DNA of 64,000 nt from Alteromonas lipotrueiana (GTDB lineage Bacteria; Pseudomonadota; Gammaproteobacteria; Enterobacterales; Alteromonadaceae). Of the stretch, positions 45,197 through 53,910 are shown in pieces. The notes beneath the pieces are model-generated. The model did not search any database, was not told the origin of the DNA, and saw only the letters and a list, made by a program, of their open reading frames with translations. Each line of letters starts with the position of its first letter. Position 1 is the first letter of the stretch. The position numbers and the translations under genes were made by a program. The stretch spans positions 1 to 64,000 of the forward strand of contig NZ_JAESDK010000010.1 of the NCBI RefSeq assembly GCF_019249245.1, in the 5' to 3' direction.

Positions 45197-45976
45197 ATGA
45201 AGACGATGTATAAAACACTAGGCACGGCCGTGGCGGTAGCGCTGGGCACAATTACAGTAGCAGGTGATCTTATGGCTGCAAACGACGAGCTGGAAGACTG
45301 GCAAAAGGCGCAAAAAACCGAAGTTTGGGAACCCGTACCCTCTAAAGTAACAGCCGATCCGGGACAGCCACCGTCTGATGCTACCGTGTTGTTTGACGGT
45401 ACAGATTTGTCGGCCTGGGAGTCGGTAAACGGCGGCGCGGCAAAGTGGACTGTAGAAGACGGGGTGCTGACTGTTAAGCCCGGTGCCGGTGATATTAAAA
45501 CCAAGCAGTCATTTTGTGATGTGCAACTGCATGTCGAATGGCGTGCTCCCAAACCTGAAGCTGATATGGAAGGCCAGGAACGCAACAACAGTGGCGTTTT
45601 CTTGCAGCAGCGTTACGAGATTCAGGTGCTGGACTCCCACGAAAGCGAAACCTACCCCAACGGTCAGGCCGCCAGTGTGTACAAGCAAAGTATTCCGCTG
45701 GTAAATGCCACCCGGGCGCCCGAACAGTGGCAGGAGTACGATATTATTTTTACCGCCCCGCGTTTTGACGGTGATGAACTGACTTCGCCTGCTTATGTGA
45801 CCGTTCTGCATAATGGTGTATTGGTTCAGCATCATTATGAGTTAAAAGGAAAAACAGAATGGATTGGTGCGCCAGCCTACGAAGCACACGGCTGTGCGCC
45901 GATTCAGCTTCAGGACCACTCCAACGAAGTCAGCTTTCGTAATATCTGGGTACGTGAAATCAAACCTTTAAAATAA
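45197..45976 (+). CDS. DUF1080 / 3-keto-disaccharide hydrolase family protein
   Basis: The start at 45197 follows AGGAGATT; a longer frame from 45101 overlaps the previous gene. The 259-residue protein has a signal peptide (MKTMYKTLGTAVAVALGTITVAG...) and one DUF1080 jelly-roll domain: LFDGTDLSAWESVNGG, WTVEDGVLTV, NNSGVFLQQRYEIQVLDS, and QLQDHSNEVSFRNIWVREI at the end. The Pfam name for the family is 3-keto-disaccharide hydrolase. Being periplasmic and the last gene of the operon, it is well placed to split what the dehydrogenase has oxidised. Confidence 0.9.
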   Translation: MKTMYKTLGTAVAVALGTITVAGDLMAANDELEDWQKAQKTEVWEPVPSKVTADPGQPPSDATVLFDGTDLSAWESVNGGAAKWTVEDGVLTVKPGAGDIKTKQSFCDVQLHVEWRAPKPEADMEGQERNNSGVFLQQRYEIQVLDSHESETYPNGQAASVYKQSIPLVNATRAPEQWQEYDIIFTAPRFDGDELTSPAYVTVLHNGVLVQHHYELKGKTEWIGAPAYEAHGCAPIQLQDHSNEVSFRNIWVREIKPLK

Positions 45977-45997
45977 GCTCTCCCGCTTGTTGACTCA

Positions 45998-46032
45998 CCC
46001 GGCCGAAGCTAGTCTTCGTGCCGGGCTTTTTT
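45998..46032 (+). terminator. Terminator of the 3-keto-sugar operon
   Basis: CCCGGC-CGAAG pairs with CTTCG-T-GCCGGG around CTAGT with a one-base bulge, followed by six T, 22 bases after the stop codon. Confidence 0.9.
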
Positions 46033-46119
46033 ATGGAGATAAGTATGCCCCTTGCTTCTTGTAAGCTGAGGTGGTTCTGGTAGGCTGTGCGCTTTTTTCA
46101 CACAGGATAAACCCGCTTT

Positions 46120-47019
46120 ATGGTAGGTGAACTTGCTGCGTTGACCGTGGCTTTATGCTGGGCGATTGCTGCCCGAATGTTTCGGGTACTGGGAGCTTCG
46201 TTTTCGCCGTTGTCGCTAAACCTGTGGAAAGGTGTGGTGGCCATTGTACTGCTGGTGGCCATAACCCAAATTTGGCTTCCCGCCGTTGACTTACCCGCCA
46301 GTGCTTACTGGTGGTTGCTACTTAGCGGCGTTATTGGCATTGGTATTGGTGATACCTGTTTTTTTCAGGCGTTGAACCGTATAGGCGATACCCAGTCGGT
46401 ACTTATTACCGAAACCCTGGCTCCTATCTTTACCGCCTTGCTGGCGATGGTATGGATTGCAGAGTGGCTGACCTGGCAACAATGGATAGGTATAGCGGTA
46501 GTGCTATTTAGTGTTGATATGGTGGTAAAGGTGCGCCGCCGTACCGAACTGCATTTGTTTGCGCCCTCAGGCTACATATTTGCCGCTATTGCCGCAGTAT
46601 GTCAGGCGGTAGGGGCAGTGGTCAGTCGCGATATTCTGACCGCTTACCCACAACTTGATGCGTTTAATGCCAGTTTAGTGCGCCTGACCGGGGGGCTGGT
46701 TATTATTGTAATATTAATGCTGCTACTGCGTAAGCGCTGGTTGCCGGTAAGCGATGAACCAGTAAAAATGTGGCGTACCTTCGCTATGGCTACGGTGCTG
46801 GGCACCGCTGCGGCTTTATATTTGCAAATGGTGGCATTTGCTAATGCGCAAGCAGGCGTAGTACAAACCCTGATTGCGACCAGTGCGGTGATGTCGCTGG
46901 CAGTAGCGTGGGTGGCTGGCGAACGTACCAATCGTGCTACCTTGCTGTGGTCACTGGGCGCTCTGGCTGGGGTGACGATTTTGGTGGCAGCAGGACGTAT
47001 GACGATGGCCGGGCACTAA
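46120..47019 (+). CDS. EamA-family (DMT) inner-membrane transporter
   Basis: The 299-residue protein has ten predicted membrane helices in two EamA repeats; GIGDTCFFQALNRIG lies in the first and LQMVAFANAQAGVVQTLIATS in the second. The family includes amino-acid and metabolite exporters. It lies between the operon terminator and the ribosomal-protein operon and is probably transcribed on its own. The cargo is unknown. Confidence 0.85.
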   Translation: MVGELAALTVALCWAIAARMFRVLGASFSPLSLNLWKGVVAIVLLVAITQIWLPAVDLPASAYWWLLLSGVIGIGIGDTCFFQALNRIGDTQSVLITETLAPIFTALLAMVWIAEWLTWQQWIGIAVVLFSVDMVVKVRRRTELHLFAPSGYIFAAIAAVCQAVGAVVSRDILTAYPQLDAFNASLVRLTGGLVIIVILMLLLRKRWLPVSDEPVKMWRTFAMATVLGTAAALYLQMVAFANAQAGVVQTLIATSAVMSLAVAWVAGERTNRATLLWSLGALAGVTILVAAGRMTMAGH

Positions 47020-47056
47020 GACGCTGCAATTTATTTTATTTGGGTTTGATTAATGC

Positions 47057-47085
47057 TTGTGCAGTTAAACCGGGATCTGTATACT
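47057..47085 (+). promoter_or_regulatory. Sigma-70 promoter of the rpsF operon
   Basis: TTGTGC and TATACT are separated by 17 bases, and a GC-rich stretch (CGCGCCC) follows the -10 box, as is common at stringently controlled ribosomal promoters. Confidence 0.7.
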
Positions 47086-47114
47086 TCGCGCCCTTACAGC
47101 CCACCTAACTCGTT

Positions 47115-47161
47115 CCTTGCCTCAAGCAGCTGGCTGTACTGACGAGGCTACAACCGTAAGG
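47115..47161 (+). promoter_or_regulatory. S6:S18 ribosomal leader (autoregulatory mRNA element)
   Basis: CCTT-GCCTC (47115-47123) pairs with GAGGC (47144-47148) and AAGG (47158-47161), leaving a bulge TACAACCGT that holds the conserved CCG. This is the known S6:S18 leader motif, which mimics the 16S rRNA site of the S6-S18 complex. The AAGGAG ribosome binding site of rpsF is partly inside the stem, so binding of the protein pair would block translation. Confidence 0.8.
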
Positions 47162-47168
47162 AGCAATA

Positions 47169-47600
47169 ATGCGTCATTACGAAATCGTTTTTATGGTTCA
47201 CCCTGATCAGAGTGAACAAGTACCTGGTATGATCGAGCGTTATACCACTATCCTGAAGCAAGACGAAGGTCAAATTCATCGTCTGGAAGACTGGGGCCGC
47301 CGTCAACTGGCTTACCCAATCGAAAAGCTGCATAAAGCGCACTACGTGCTAATCAATGCTGAAGCAACTGCTGAAGCTGTTGATGAGCTGGAAAACGCCT
47401 TCCGCTTCAACGATGTTATCTTGCGTAATCTGGTTATGCGCACTAAAAGCGCTGTGACTGAGCCTTCTCCTATGATGAAAGAAGAGCCTCGTCGTGAGCG
47501 TCGTGACGATTCTGCACCTCGCTCTGAGCGTCGTGATGATTCTGCACCTCGCACTGAGCGTTCAGAAAACAAACCTGAAACCACTGAAGATAACGCGTAA
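47169..47600 (+). CDS. rpsF: 30S ribosomal protein S6
   Basis: The 143-residue protein has the S6 ferredoxin-like fold ([44 protein letters not shown]). A long charged tail follows (~100-143), with two copies of [13 protein letters not shown]6 tails are disordered and are glutamylated by RimK in E. coli; this tail ends TTEDNA instead. First gene of the operon, controlled by the leader at 47115. Confidence 0.97.
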   Translation: MRHYEIVFMVHPDQSEQVPGMIERYTTILKQDEGQIHRLEDWGRRQLAYPIEKLHKAHYVLINAEATAEAVDELENAFRFNDVILRNLVMRTKSAVTEPSPMMKEEPRRERRDDSAPRSERRDDSAPRTERSENKPETTEDNA

Positions 47601-47611
47601 GGAGATCTATC

Positions 47612-47839
47612 ATGGCTCGTTTTTTCAGACGTCGTAAGTTCTGCCGTTTTTCTGCAGAAGGTGTGACTGAAATTGATTATAAAGATATCGCTACTTTGAA
47701 GAACTACATCACTGAAAGCGGTAAAATTGTCCCTAGCCGTATTACCGGTACCAGTGCGAAGTATCAGCGTCAGCTGTCTTCTGCGATCAAGCGTGCACGT
47801 TTTCTTGCATTGCTTCCGTACACTGATTCTCACAAGTAA
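47612..47839 (+). CDS. rpsR: 30S ribosomal protein S18
   Basis: The 75-residue protein is a full-length S18 ([50 protein letters not shown]). It binds S6 in the small subunit and, with S6, the leader of this operon. It follows rpsF after 11 bases; the priB gene found between them in E. coli is absent here. Confidence 0.98.
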   Translation: MARFFRRRKFCRFSAEGVTEIDYKDIATLKNYITESGKIVPSRITGTSAKYQRQLSSAIKRARFLALLPYTDSHK

Positions 47840-47864
47840 ACTGGCGAAATAAGGGGTAGTTAAG

Positions 47865-48317
47865 ATGAACATCATCCTACTGGATAAAGTCGCCAACCTT
47901 GGTGGTCTGGGCGATCAGGTAATCGTTAAATCTGGTTATGCACGTAACTTTCTTTTCCCTCAGGGTAAAGCGGTTCCTGCAACTAAGAATAACGTAGAAA
48001 AATTTGAAGCACGTCGTGCAGAGCTTGAAGCAAAAATTGCTGAAGACTTGTCGGCAGCTCAGGCACAAGCTGAAAAGCTGGAATCACTTGAAGAAGTGAC
48101 CATTGCAGCACCAGCGGGTGACGAAGGCAAATTGTTCGGTTCAATTGGTACTCGCGACATCGCTGATGCAATTACTGCAGCGGGTGTTGAGGTTGCTAAA
48201 TCTGACGTACGTCTGCCTACCGGCACTCTGCGTGAGACGGGCGAATACGACATCGACGTACAGCTACACACTGACGTAGCCGCGACCGTTAAGGTTGTGA
48301 TTATCGCTGAAGCGTAA
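47865..48317 (+). CDS. rplI: 50S ribosomal protein L9
   Basis: The 150-residue protein is a full-length L9: the N-terminal rRNA-binding domain ([36 protein letters not shown]), the long connecting helix (~40-75) and the C-terminal domain ([16 protein letters not shown]). Last gene of the S6-S18-L9 operon. Confidence 0.98.
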   Translation: MNIILLDKVANLGGLGDQVIVKSGYARNFLFPQGKAVPATKNNVEKFEARRAELEAKIAEDLSAAQAQAEKLESLEEVTIAAPAGDEGKLFGSIGTRDIADAITAAGVEVAKSDVRLPTGTLRETGEYDIDVQLHTDVAATVKVVIIAEA

Positions 48318-48335
48318 GCGTTAATTGTGTGACAT

Positions 48336-48371
48336 AAAAAGCCGCTACGGGAAACCGCAGCGGCTTTTTTT
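48336..48371. terminator. Terminator of the rpsF-rpsR-rplI operon
   Basis: AGCCGCT and AGCGGCT (48340-48365) close a stem with an inner CGG/CCG pair, flanked by A and T runs. It can also end the converging MOSC gene, whose stop codon lies at its right edge. Confidence 0.9.
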
Positions 48372-49020
48372 ATGAATGTTGCTCAGTATTAGACGCTTTA
48401 CGAGCAGCCCGGGCGCATTTGCCGCGCCATTCGTCATCAAGCACCTCTAACGAAGATAACGCTGCTGCCTTGCCGGCACATCGTTTATCGAAGACACATT
48501 GCATTAATGCGGCCACCGATACGCTATGTTCGGGGCGCTCGAGCAATTGTACCTTGTCTTCAGGGTATAATACTCCGGGCTGTCTGACCCGGTAATACCA
48601 GCCGGTAATACCCTGAACGCCAACAAATTTATCGATACCACTTTGCTCAAAACGATGGCATATTTTTACACAAGGAGCCCGTGGAGCGCTCACCTGTACC
48701 ACCACTTCACCCATTTGATACACATCACCTATAAAGACATTAGTATCGCTCATGCCTTTTACTAACAAATTTTCGCCCATCATACCCGACTCAAAGCTAA
48801 GGGCGGGGTAGGCCTGCTGCAATACACTGTAGCCTTCAAAAGAATACTGATGCAGTACTTTTTCGGGACCGCCATGTAATTTTGTATTGGCTTGCTGATC
48901 TTCCACAGTCCCGCTTTTTTCCACGGTAAGTTGAGGGCTTGCTTGTTTAACAAAAGCACTTAACGACTGCCGGGGCCCTAATGGTGCGGGCTGACCCGCA
49001 TACAAAGCAAAAATATTCAT
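48370..49020 (-). CDS. MOSC-domain protein
   Basis: The 216-residue protein (ATG at 49020; a GTG at 49026 adds two residues) resembles YiiM of E. coli. The MOSC domain (~45-165) has KLHGGPEKVLHQYS, ENLLVKGM, FIGDVYQMGEVVVQVSAPRAPCVK with the conserved Cys, and a 3-alpha region after it. MOSC proteins handle molybdenum-cofactor sulfur, and YiiM reduces N-hydroxylated base analogues. A similar detoxifying role is likely. Confidence 0.85.
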   Translation of the reverse strand: MNIFALYAGQPAPLGPRQSLSAFVKQASPQLTVEKSGTVEDQQANTKLHGGPEKVLHQYSFEGYSVLQQAYPALSFESGMMGENLLVKGMSDTNVFIGDVYQMGEVVVQVSAPRAPCVKICHRFEQSGIDKFVGVQGITGWYYRVRQPGVLYPEDKVQLLERPEHSVSVAALMQCVFDKRCAGKAAALSSLEVLDDEWRGKCARAARKASNTEQHS

Positions 49021-49132
49021 ACACACTCATTCTTCAGTGAAAAAAAACGTTATTGGTATTCAAACCTTTTAGGTATAGCTTACGACTAACCTTATACCAA
49101 CGCCATATTAAAAATACAGGTCAGCCAGAGAC

Positions 49133-49717
49133 ATGGAATCGTTAAGTACTGTAAATACAGAGAGAGTTAATGCGGTTCCGGTGCGCTATGACGAACCTTT
49201 GGTACGTGCCGCGCAACAGGGCGACCGACAGGCGTATCATGCTTTGTATAAGCATTACCATCAGCGTGTATACGCGCTTTGTTATCGCTTAACGGCTGAC
49301 ACAGGTATGGCAGAAGATGCCACTCAGGAAGTATTTATTCAGCTATGGCAAAAATTAAAAAATTATACCTGGAAAAGCCGGTTTTCTACCTGGTTACACA
49401 GTGTGGCTACCCATATCACCGTAAGCTATATGCGTAAACAAAAAAGCTGGGTGGCACACATGCTCAACATAGAAACCAGTCCGGAAGTTCAGGCGTTAGA
49501 CGCCAGTCGTTGCACCAGCGAAGTAGATTTAGAGGCGCTGATTATACGTCTACCAGAACGAGCCAGGGTAGTGTTTGTGTTACATGCAATAGAAGGGTAT
49601 CGCCACGATGATATCGCCGCGCTGCTAAACATTGCTACCGGTACCAGCAAAGCTCAGTTTCATCGCGCCCGGGGCATGCTGATAAAATGGCTTGATGGAG
49701 AAAATTATGGACAGTAA
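49133..49717 (+). CDS. ECF-type RNA polymerase sigma factor
   Basis: The 194-residue protein has sigma region 2 (~25-95: YHALYKHYHQRVYALCYRLT, EDATQEVFIQLWQKLKNY, RFSTWLHSVATHITVSYMRK) and region 4 (~125-185: LPERARVVFVLHAIEGYRHDDIAALLNIATGTSKAQFHRAR). It overlaps the next gene, whose membrane-anchored product is the likely antagonist. ECF sigma factors commonly respond to envelope stress; the signal is unknown. Confidence 0.9.
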   Translation: MESLSTVNTERVNAVPVRYDEPLVRAAQQGDRQAYHALYKHYHQRVYALCYRLTADTGMAEDATQEVFIQLWQKLKNYTWKSRFSTWLHSVATHITVSYMRKQKSWVAHMLNIETSPEVQALDASRCTSEVDLEALIIRLPERARVVFVLHAIEGYRHDDIAALLNIATGTSKAQFHRARGMLIKWLDGENYGQ

Positions 49718-50249
49718 ATCCAGGTTATCGAAATTATTAAAACAACTGCCTACAGAAAAAGCACCCGAGCGCGATCTGTGGCAGGGCATTGAGCTGGGAC
49801 TAGAGCCGCCTGAAAGGTCAGTTTCAAAAGGTCGTTTGCTATGGCTTGGTAGTGCCGCTGCATTGATATTGAGCGTTGGACTCATTACCCCGCCGTGGGT
49901 GTCCTTTACACCGGAGTCTGCACAATCTCCTGTGCAATCCCCTGCACAGCAACCGTTCGAGCCACGGGGGAATACTGAGCCTTTATTAGGTAATGCTTTG
50001 GTCAGTTCGCTTAGCAAGCAACACACCGCGCAACTTAATGCTCTTCTTACAACCATGCAAAGCATGCCGGCATTGACTCAAAACTGGCAGCAGCAGCTTA
50101 CCGATTTACGCCAAGCTGAAACGGTTATCACGCGAGCTTTGAAACAAGACCCTAACAATACTGCCTTATTGCAAATGCTGCAAAATGTACATCAACAACA
50201 ACTGTTCCTGGTCAAACGGGTGCATACGCCCCAATGGCAACGAATTTAA
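49707..50249 (+). CDS. Membrane protein, probable anti-sigma factor
   Basis: The 180-residue protein starts at 49707 with GGAG six bases upstream and overlaps the sigma gene by 11 bases. It has a short cytoplasmic N-terminal part (~1-45), one membrane helix (~50-68) and a periplasmic part rich in Gln with a predicted coiled coil (~110-165). Topology and position fit an anti-sigma factor, but I see no zinc-finger (HxxxCxxC) motif, and homology to a known anti-sigma family is not evident. Confidence 0.65.
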   Translation: MDSKSRLSKLLKQLPTEKAPERDLWQGIELGLEPPERSVSKGRLLWLGSAAALILSVGLITPPWVSFTPESAQSPVQSPAQQPFEPRGNTEPLLGNALVSSLSKQHTAQLNALLTTMQSMPALTQNWQQQLTDLRQAETVITRALKQDPNNTALLQMLQNVHQQQLFLVKRVHTPQWQRI

Positions 50250-50267
50250 CCAAAAGAGGACCCACCT

Positions 50268-51248
50268 ATGAAACGTATACCTAACCTGACAAAAACAGGA
50301 AGCCTCGTCCCGATAACATTGCTGTGTGCCTGTCTTAGTTTGCCAGCGCTGGCTCAGCAAAAAATAGAAGAAAGTGCCGATACATCAGCCAACCCAACCG
50401 TTGAAATAGAGCATGTAAGTGGTAAAGCCCACATTAAGGTGTGGGAAAAAAATCAGGTCCACATCGAGGGAACTTTAGGTAAGAAAAGCGAAACATATCA
50501 ATTTGAAAAGCACGCCTCAGGGGTACGTTTTGAAGTTGAAACCCAACGCCATCGCGATGACTGGAAATCGGGGTACGACAAGGGTGATGACTTGTTGATC
50601 AGAGTACCGCGAGGTAGTCGGCTGCTATACACCGCAGTTAATGCTGATGTTGAAATTAATGACATTGCTAATGCTACCCAGGTTGATCTGGTTAATGGCG
50701 ATATAAAGGTTTCCCGACTACAGGGTAAAACGAAGCTTGAGACAGTAAATGGCGATATTGTGATAGATGATGTGGCTGGCGAGCTAATGATAGAAACGGT
50801 TAATGGTGACATTGAAGGGGCACATGCAAATGGCGACACGGGCCACTTTATTACGGTTAATGGTGACATTGATATTACCACGCAGGCCCGTGAGTTACGG
50901 ATGGACTCGGTAAACGGCGATATGGAATTTGTAGCCGCGCAGATTAATGAGCTTGATATAGTTACCGTAAACGGCACCGTGGACGGAGAGATTAACCTGA
51001 CTGAAAACGGGAATGTCAGCGCATCATCAGTAGGTGGCAAAATCACCTTAGCGTTTCAGCCTGAGGTAGCAGCTCGGTTCGAGTTGCAGGGTCATGCCGG
51101 AGGTAACATTGAAAATAACCTAACTGATGCGCAAGCCTCAAAGGCTAAATATGGACCTACAAAGTGGCTGGAATTTACCACCGGAAACGGCAGTGCCCGG
51201 GTTGAAATGTCGACCGTGCATGGATTGTTAGAGATTAACAAACACTAA
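50268..51248 (+). CDS. DUF4097-type beta-helix-like exported protein
   Basis: The 326-residue protein has a signal peptide ending ALAQ and then a parallel-beta region in which VNGDI/VNGDM-type turns recur about seven times at ~20-residue intervals (~135-235), as in the DUF4097 putative adhesin family. It lies 18 bases after the probable anti-sigma gene and completes a three-gene operon, a combination seen with envelope-stress ECF sigma factors. Location is periplasm or outer membrane; the role is unknown. Confidence 0.8.
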   Translation: MKRIPNLTKTGSLVPITLLCACLSLPALAQQKIEESADTSANPTVEIEHVSGKAHIKVWEKNQVHIEGTLGKKSETYQFEKHASGVRFEVETQRHRDDWKSGYDKGDDLLIRVPRGSRLLYTAVNADVEINDIANATQVDLVNGDIKVSRLQGKTKLETVNGDIVIDDVAGELMIETVNGDIEGAHANGDTGHFITVNGDIDITTQARELRMDSVNGDMEFVAAQINELDIVTVNGTVDGEINLTENGNVSASSVGGKITLAFQPEVAARFELQGHAGGNIENNLTDAQASKAKYGPTKWLEFTTGNGSARVEMSTVHGLLEINKH

Positions 51249-51271
51249 ACTGATATTTTGCTTGTATTCCG

Positions 51272-51302
51272 AAAGGCACCTTTTTAACGGTGTCTTTTTT
51301 TA
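51272..51302 (+). terminator. Terminator of the ECF sigma operon
   Basis: AGGCACC pairs with GGTGTCT (one G-T pair) around TTTTTAAC, followed by a T run, 23 bases after the stop codon. Confidence 0.85.
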
Positions 51303-51532
51303 TAGCAGGACTTTATTGTTCAACGTGATTAACCGGCCCACTTCTTGCTTTATACTAAAGTATAGCCGTCGTCACCGCCAGCAGTAGCATTCTTTGTATG
51401 TTCATTCGTACAGTATTTTCAAGGCCTTGAAGAACGTTGCGTTCACATACTTATCGCCAATAATGCTGTAACACTGTGAAAATTATACTGAGCACACAGT
51501 AACGACGGATTTTATTTGCGAAGGAGTAAAGT

Positions 51533-52027
51533 ATGAAATGGCTACGTGCTAAACGTTTATTTTCACGTATTCAGCTACGGTTGATTATAGGTACTGCAAC
51601 CATGTTGGTATTAGCCAGCAGCTGCGCCCTAAGACAACCTGAACAGGTAGAAGGTACCTGGATTGTCACCGAAGCCTTAACCACGGGCAATAGTGCTATG
51701 TCGTCTAATCAAGCCAAACAATGGTTAGGACAGTCATATCATTATGGTCCGCAAAAACTAATTTTAGGTCAGGTTCAGTGTCAGGCTCCTGAATATCAAA
51801 AGTCACAGCTTAATGATAAAGAGTTCAGCCAGCAATATAACGTACCTTTAACAACATTAGGCAATGGCCTTACCGATGTAGATACGTTTTCAATTGAGTG
51901 TAACCGAGGCGCAAAAATTCCGGGACAAACCGTATTTTTGACCAGCCATCAAGAGGCGTATATCGTGTGGGATGGGGTGTTTTTTAAGCTTGAAAAAACC
52001 GGTAATTTGCCAAATGCTCCTGTTTAA
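51533..52027 (+). CDS. Putative lipoprotein of unknown function
   Basis: The 164-residue protein has a basic N-terminus, a hydrophobic helix and a possible lipobox (LASSC) near residues 27-31; the rest is a small soluble domain (EGTWIVTEALTTGNSAMSS, YHYGPQKLILGQVQCQ, AYIVWDGVFFKLEK). GAAGGAG lies before the ATG. I do not recognise the domain. It is alone between the sigma operon and dnaB. Confidence 0.6.
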   Translation: MKWLRAKRLFSRIQLRLIIGTATMLVLASSCALRQPEQVEGTWIVTEALTTGNSAMSSNQAKQWLGQSYHYGPQKLILGQVQCQAPEYQKSQLNDKEFSQQYNVPLTTLGNGLTDVDTFSIECNRGAKIPGQTVFLTSHQEAYIVWDGVFFKLEKTGNLPNAPV

Positions 52028-52427
52028 CATATTAATCGTGTTACAAGCGAAACGTTTACGTGCTGACTTCTAAATAGTTACCCCTGAACAGTTCGCTATC
52101 TTCTTCACTGGCGGCAGCCCGCGCTCGTTATCGCTGTGTTAATTTAAGCTGAGCGCACGCTCGCATAGACATTTATACTTTCGCGTATCTGCGATATATG
52201 AATTTTATCGGTTAACTACCGCGATAACTCCACCACACTAACGAGCGATAAATAAGTAAGTCCCTGTTTACGTTTACAACGTTCATTCCAGATTATAAAG
52301 CGCCGTCTTTCACGCAAATGTTTCCTGCGCGTTTTTTACGATAAGACTATCAGTGCTGATGATGTTTTCGAATTTAACTTAGAGCCGAAATAAAGCATAA
52401 TAGGTTCATTAAGAATTTAAGCGGTTT
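52028..52427. other. Intergenic region before dnaB
   Basis: About 400 bases without a credible frame, RNA or repeat that I can recognise. The dnaB promoter should lie here but no clear -35/-10 pair stands out. Confidence 0.4.
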
Positions 52428-53822
52428 GTGTTTGTGAAAGTAGTCTCCTCTGGGAAAGACAGAAGTGTCGAAAAGCTCAAAATTCCTCCTCACAGCATCG
52501 AGGCCGAGCAGTCCGTACTCGGCAGTATGCTTATCGACAAAGACAGCTGGGACAAAGTTGCCGAACAAGTTACTGACAACGACTTTTATAATCGCTCTCA
52601 TCAAATCATTTACCGGGCGATTGTCAGGTTATTAAGCCGCAACGAACCGGTCGACCTTATTACGGTATCAGAAGAGCTTGAACAACATGATGAGTTGGAA
52701 GATGCCGGGGGCTTCGCCTATTTGGGAGAGCTGGCTAAGAACACGCCCAGTTCTGCTAATGTAGTTGCGTATGCAAAAATTATTGCCGAGCGAGCAATAA
52801 CTCGTGAGTTGATTGGCGCCGCTCACGAAATAGCTGAAATAGGCTATAACCCTGAGGGCCGCGACAGTGCTGACATTCTTGACTATGCTGAAAGCAAAGT
52901 TTTTGAAATAGCCGAAAAGCGGACCAGCGATTCAGAAGGCCCTGTGGGTGTAGAGAGTGTTTTGGGTAAAACCATAGACCGTCTGGAAGTGCTGATCAAA
53001 ACCAACAAAGAAGTTACGGGTGTTACTACCGGATTTACCGATTTAGACAAAAAGACCAGTGGTCTGCAACCTTCAGATTTGGTCATTGTGGCCGCACGTC
53101 CTTCGATGGGTAAAACAACCTTTGCTATGAACTTGTGCGAAAATGCCATGATGGCTGAAGAAAAGCCGGTGCTGGTGTTCAGCCTTGAAATGCCTTCAGA
53201 ACAAATTATGATGCGGATGCTTGCGTCGCTAAGCCGTGTTGATCAAACCAAAATACGAACTGCGCAGTTAGATGACGAAGACTGGGCGCGCATATCTAAT
53301 ACTATGGCAATGCTAAAAGATCGCGATAATTTATTTATCGATGACTCTTCAGGCCTGACCCCCATGGATGTACGTAGTCGTGCACGCAAACTGGCGCGCG
53401 AGCGTGGGGGTATTTCAATGATAATGATCGATTACCTACAATTAATGCGGGTGCCGTCGTTAAGCGATAACCGAACCCTGGAGATTGCGGAGATATCCCG
53501 GTCTTTAAAAGCTTTGGCTAAAGAGCTTGAAGTGCCCGTGGTGGCATTATCGCAGTTAAACCGGAGTCTTGAGCAGCGCGCCGATAAGCGTCCGGTAAAT
53601 TCAGATCTTCGTGAATCTGGCTCTATCGAGCAGGATGCCGATTTAATTATGTTTATCTATCGTGACGAGGTTTATCACGAAAACAGCGAAGAGCAGGGTA
53701 TTGCGGAGATTATTATCGGTAAACAACGTAATGGTCCTATCGGTACTTCGCGACTTACCTTTCAGGGACAATTTTCTCGTTTCGATAATTATGCAGGCCC
53801 GGCAATGGCAGATGACTATTAA
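52428..53822 (+). CDS. dnaB: Replicative DNA helicase DnaB
   Basis: The 464-residue hexameric helicase unwinds DNA at the replication fork. The N-terminal domain begins KIPPHSIEAEQSVLGSML; the RecA-like motor has Walker A ARPSMGKTT (~223-231), Walker B MIMIDYLQLM (~324-333) and the arginine-finger region DLRESGSIEQDADLIMFIYRDEVY. The start is a GTG at 52428 (a second GTG is at 52434); no ATG precedes the conserved segment and the binding site is weak. No intein or insertion is present. Confidence 0.97.
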   Translation: MFVKVVSSGKDRSVEKLKIPPHSIEAEQSVLGSMLIDKDSWDKVAEQVTDNDFYNRSHQIIYRAIVRLLSRNEPVDLITVSEELEQHDELEDAGGFAYLGELAKNTPSSANVVAYAKIIAERAITRELIGAAHEIAEIGYNPEGRDSADILDYAESKVFEIAEKRTSDSEGPVGVESVLGKTIDRLEVLIKTNKEVTGVTTGFTDLDKKTSGLQPSDLVIVAARPSMGKTTFAMNLCENAMMAEEKPVLVFSLEMPSEQIMMRMLASLSRVDQTKIRTAQLDDEDWARISNTMAMLKDRDNLFIDDSSGLTPMDVRSRARKLARERGGISMIMIDYLQLMRVPSLSDNRTLEIAEISRSLKALAKELEVPVVALSQLNRSLEQRADKRPVNSDLRESGSIEQDADLIMFIYRDEVYHENSEEQGIAEIIIGKQRNGPIGTSRLTFQGQFSRFDNYAGPAMADDY

Positions 53823-53861
53823 CGTCACTCAACTGTGTGAATATTGAAATGTAATCCGGCA

Positions 53862-53893
53862 TAAAAAAAGCGCTCAAATGAGCGCTTTTTTGG
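53862..53893. terminator. Bidirectional terminator between dnaB and the ompA-like gene
   Basis: AGCGCTC and GAGCGCT (53869-53886) pair around AAAT, flanked by seven A and six T, between two converging genes. Confidence 0.9.
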
Positions 53894-53910
53894 GTCTATC
53901 AAAAAGTAAC

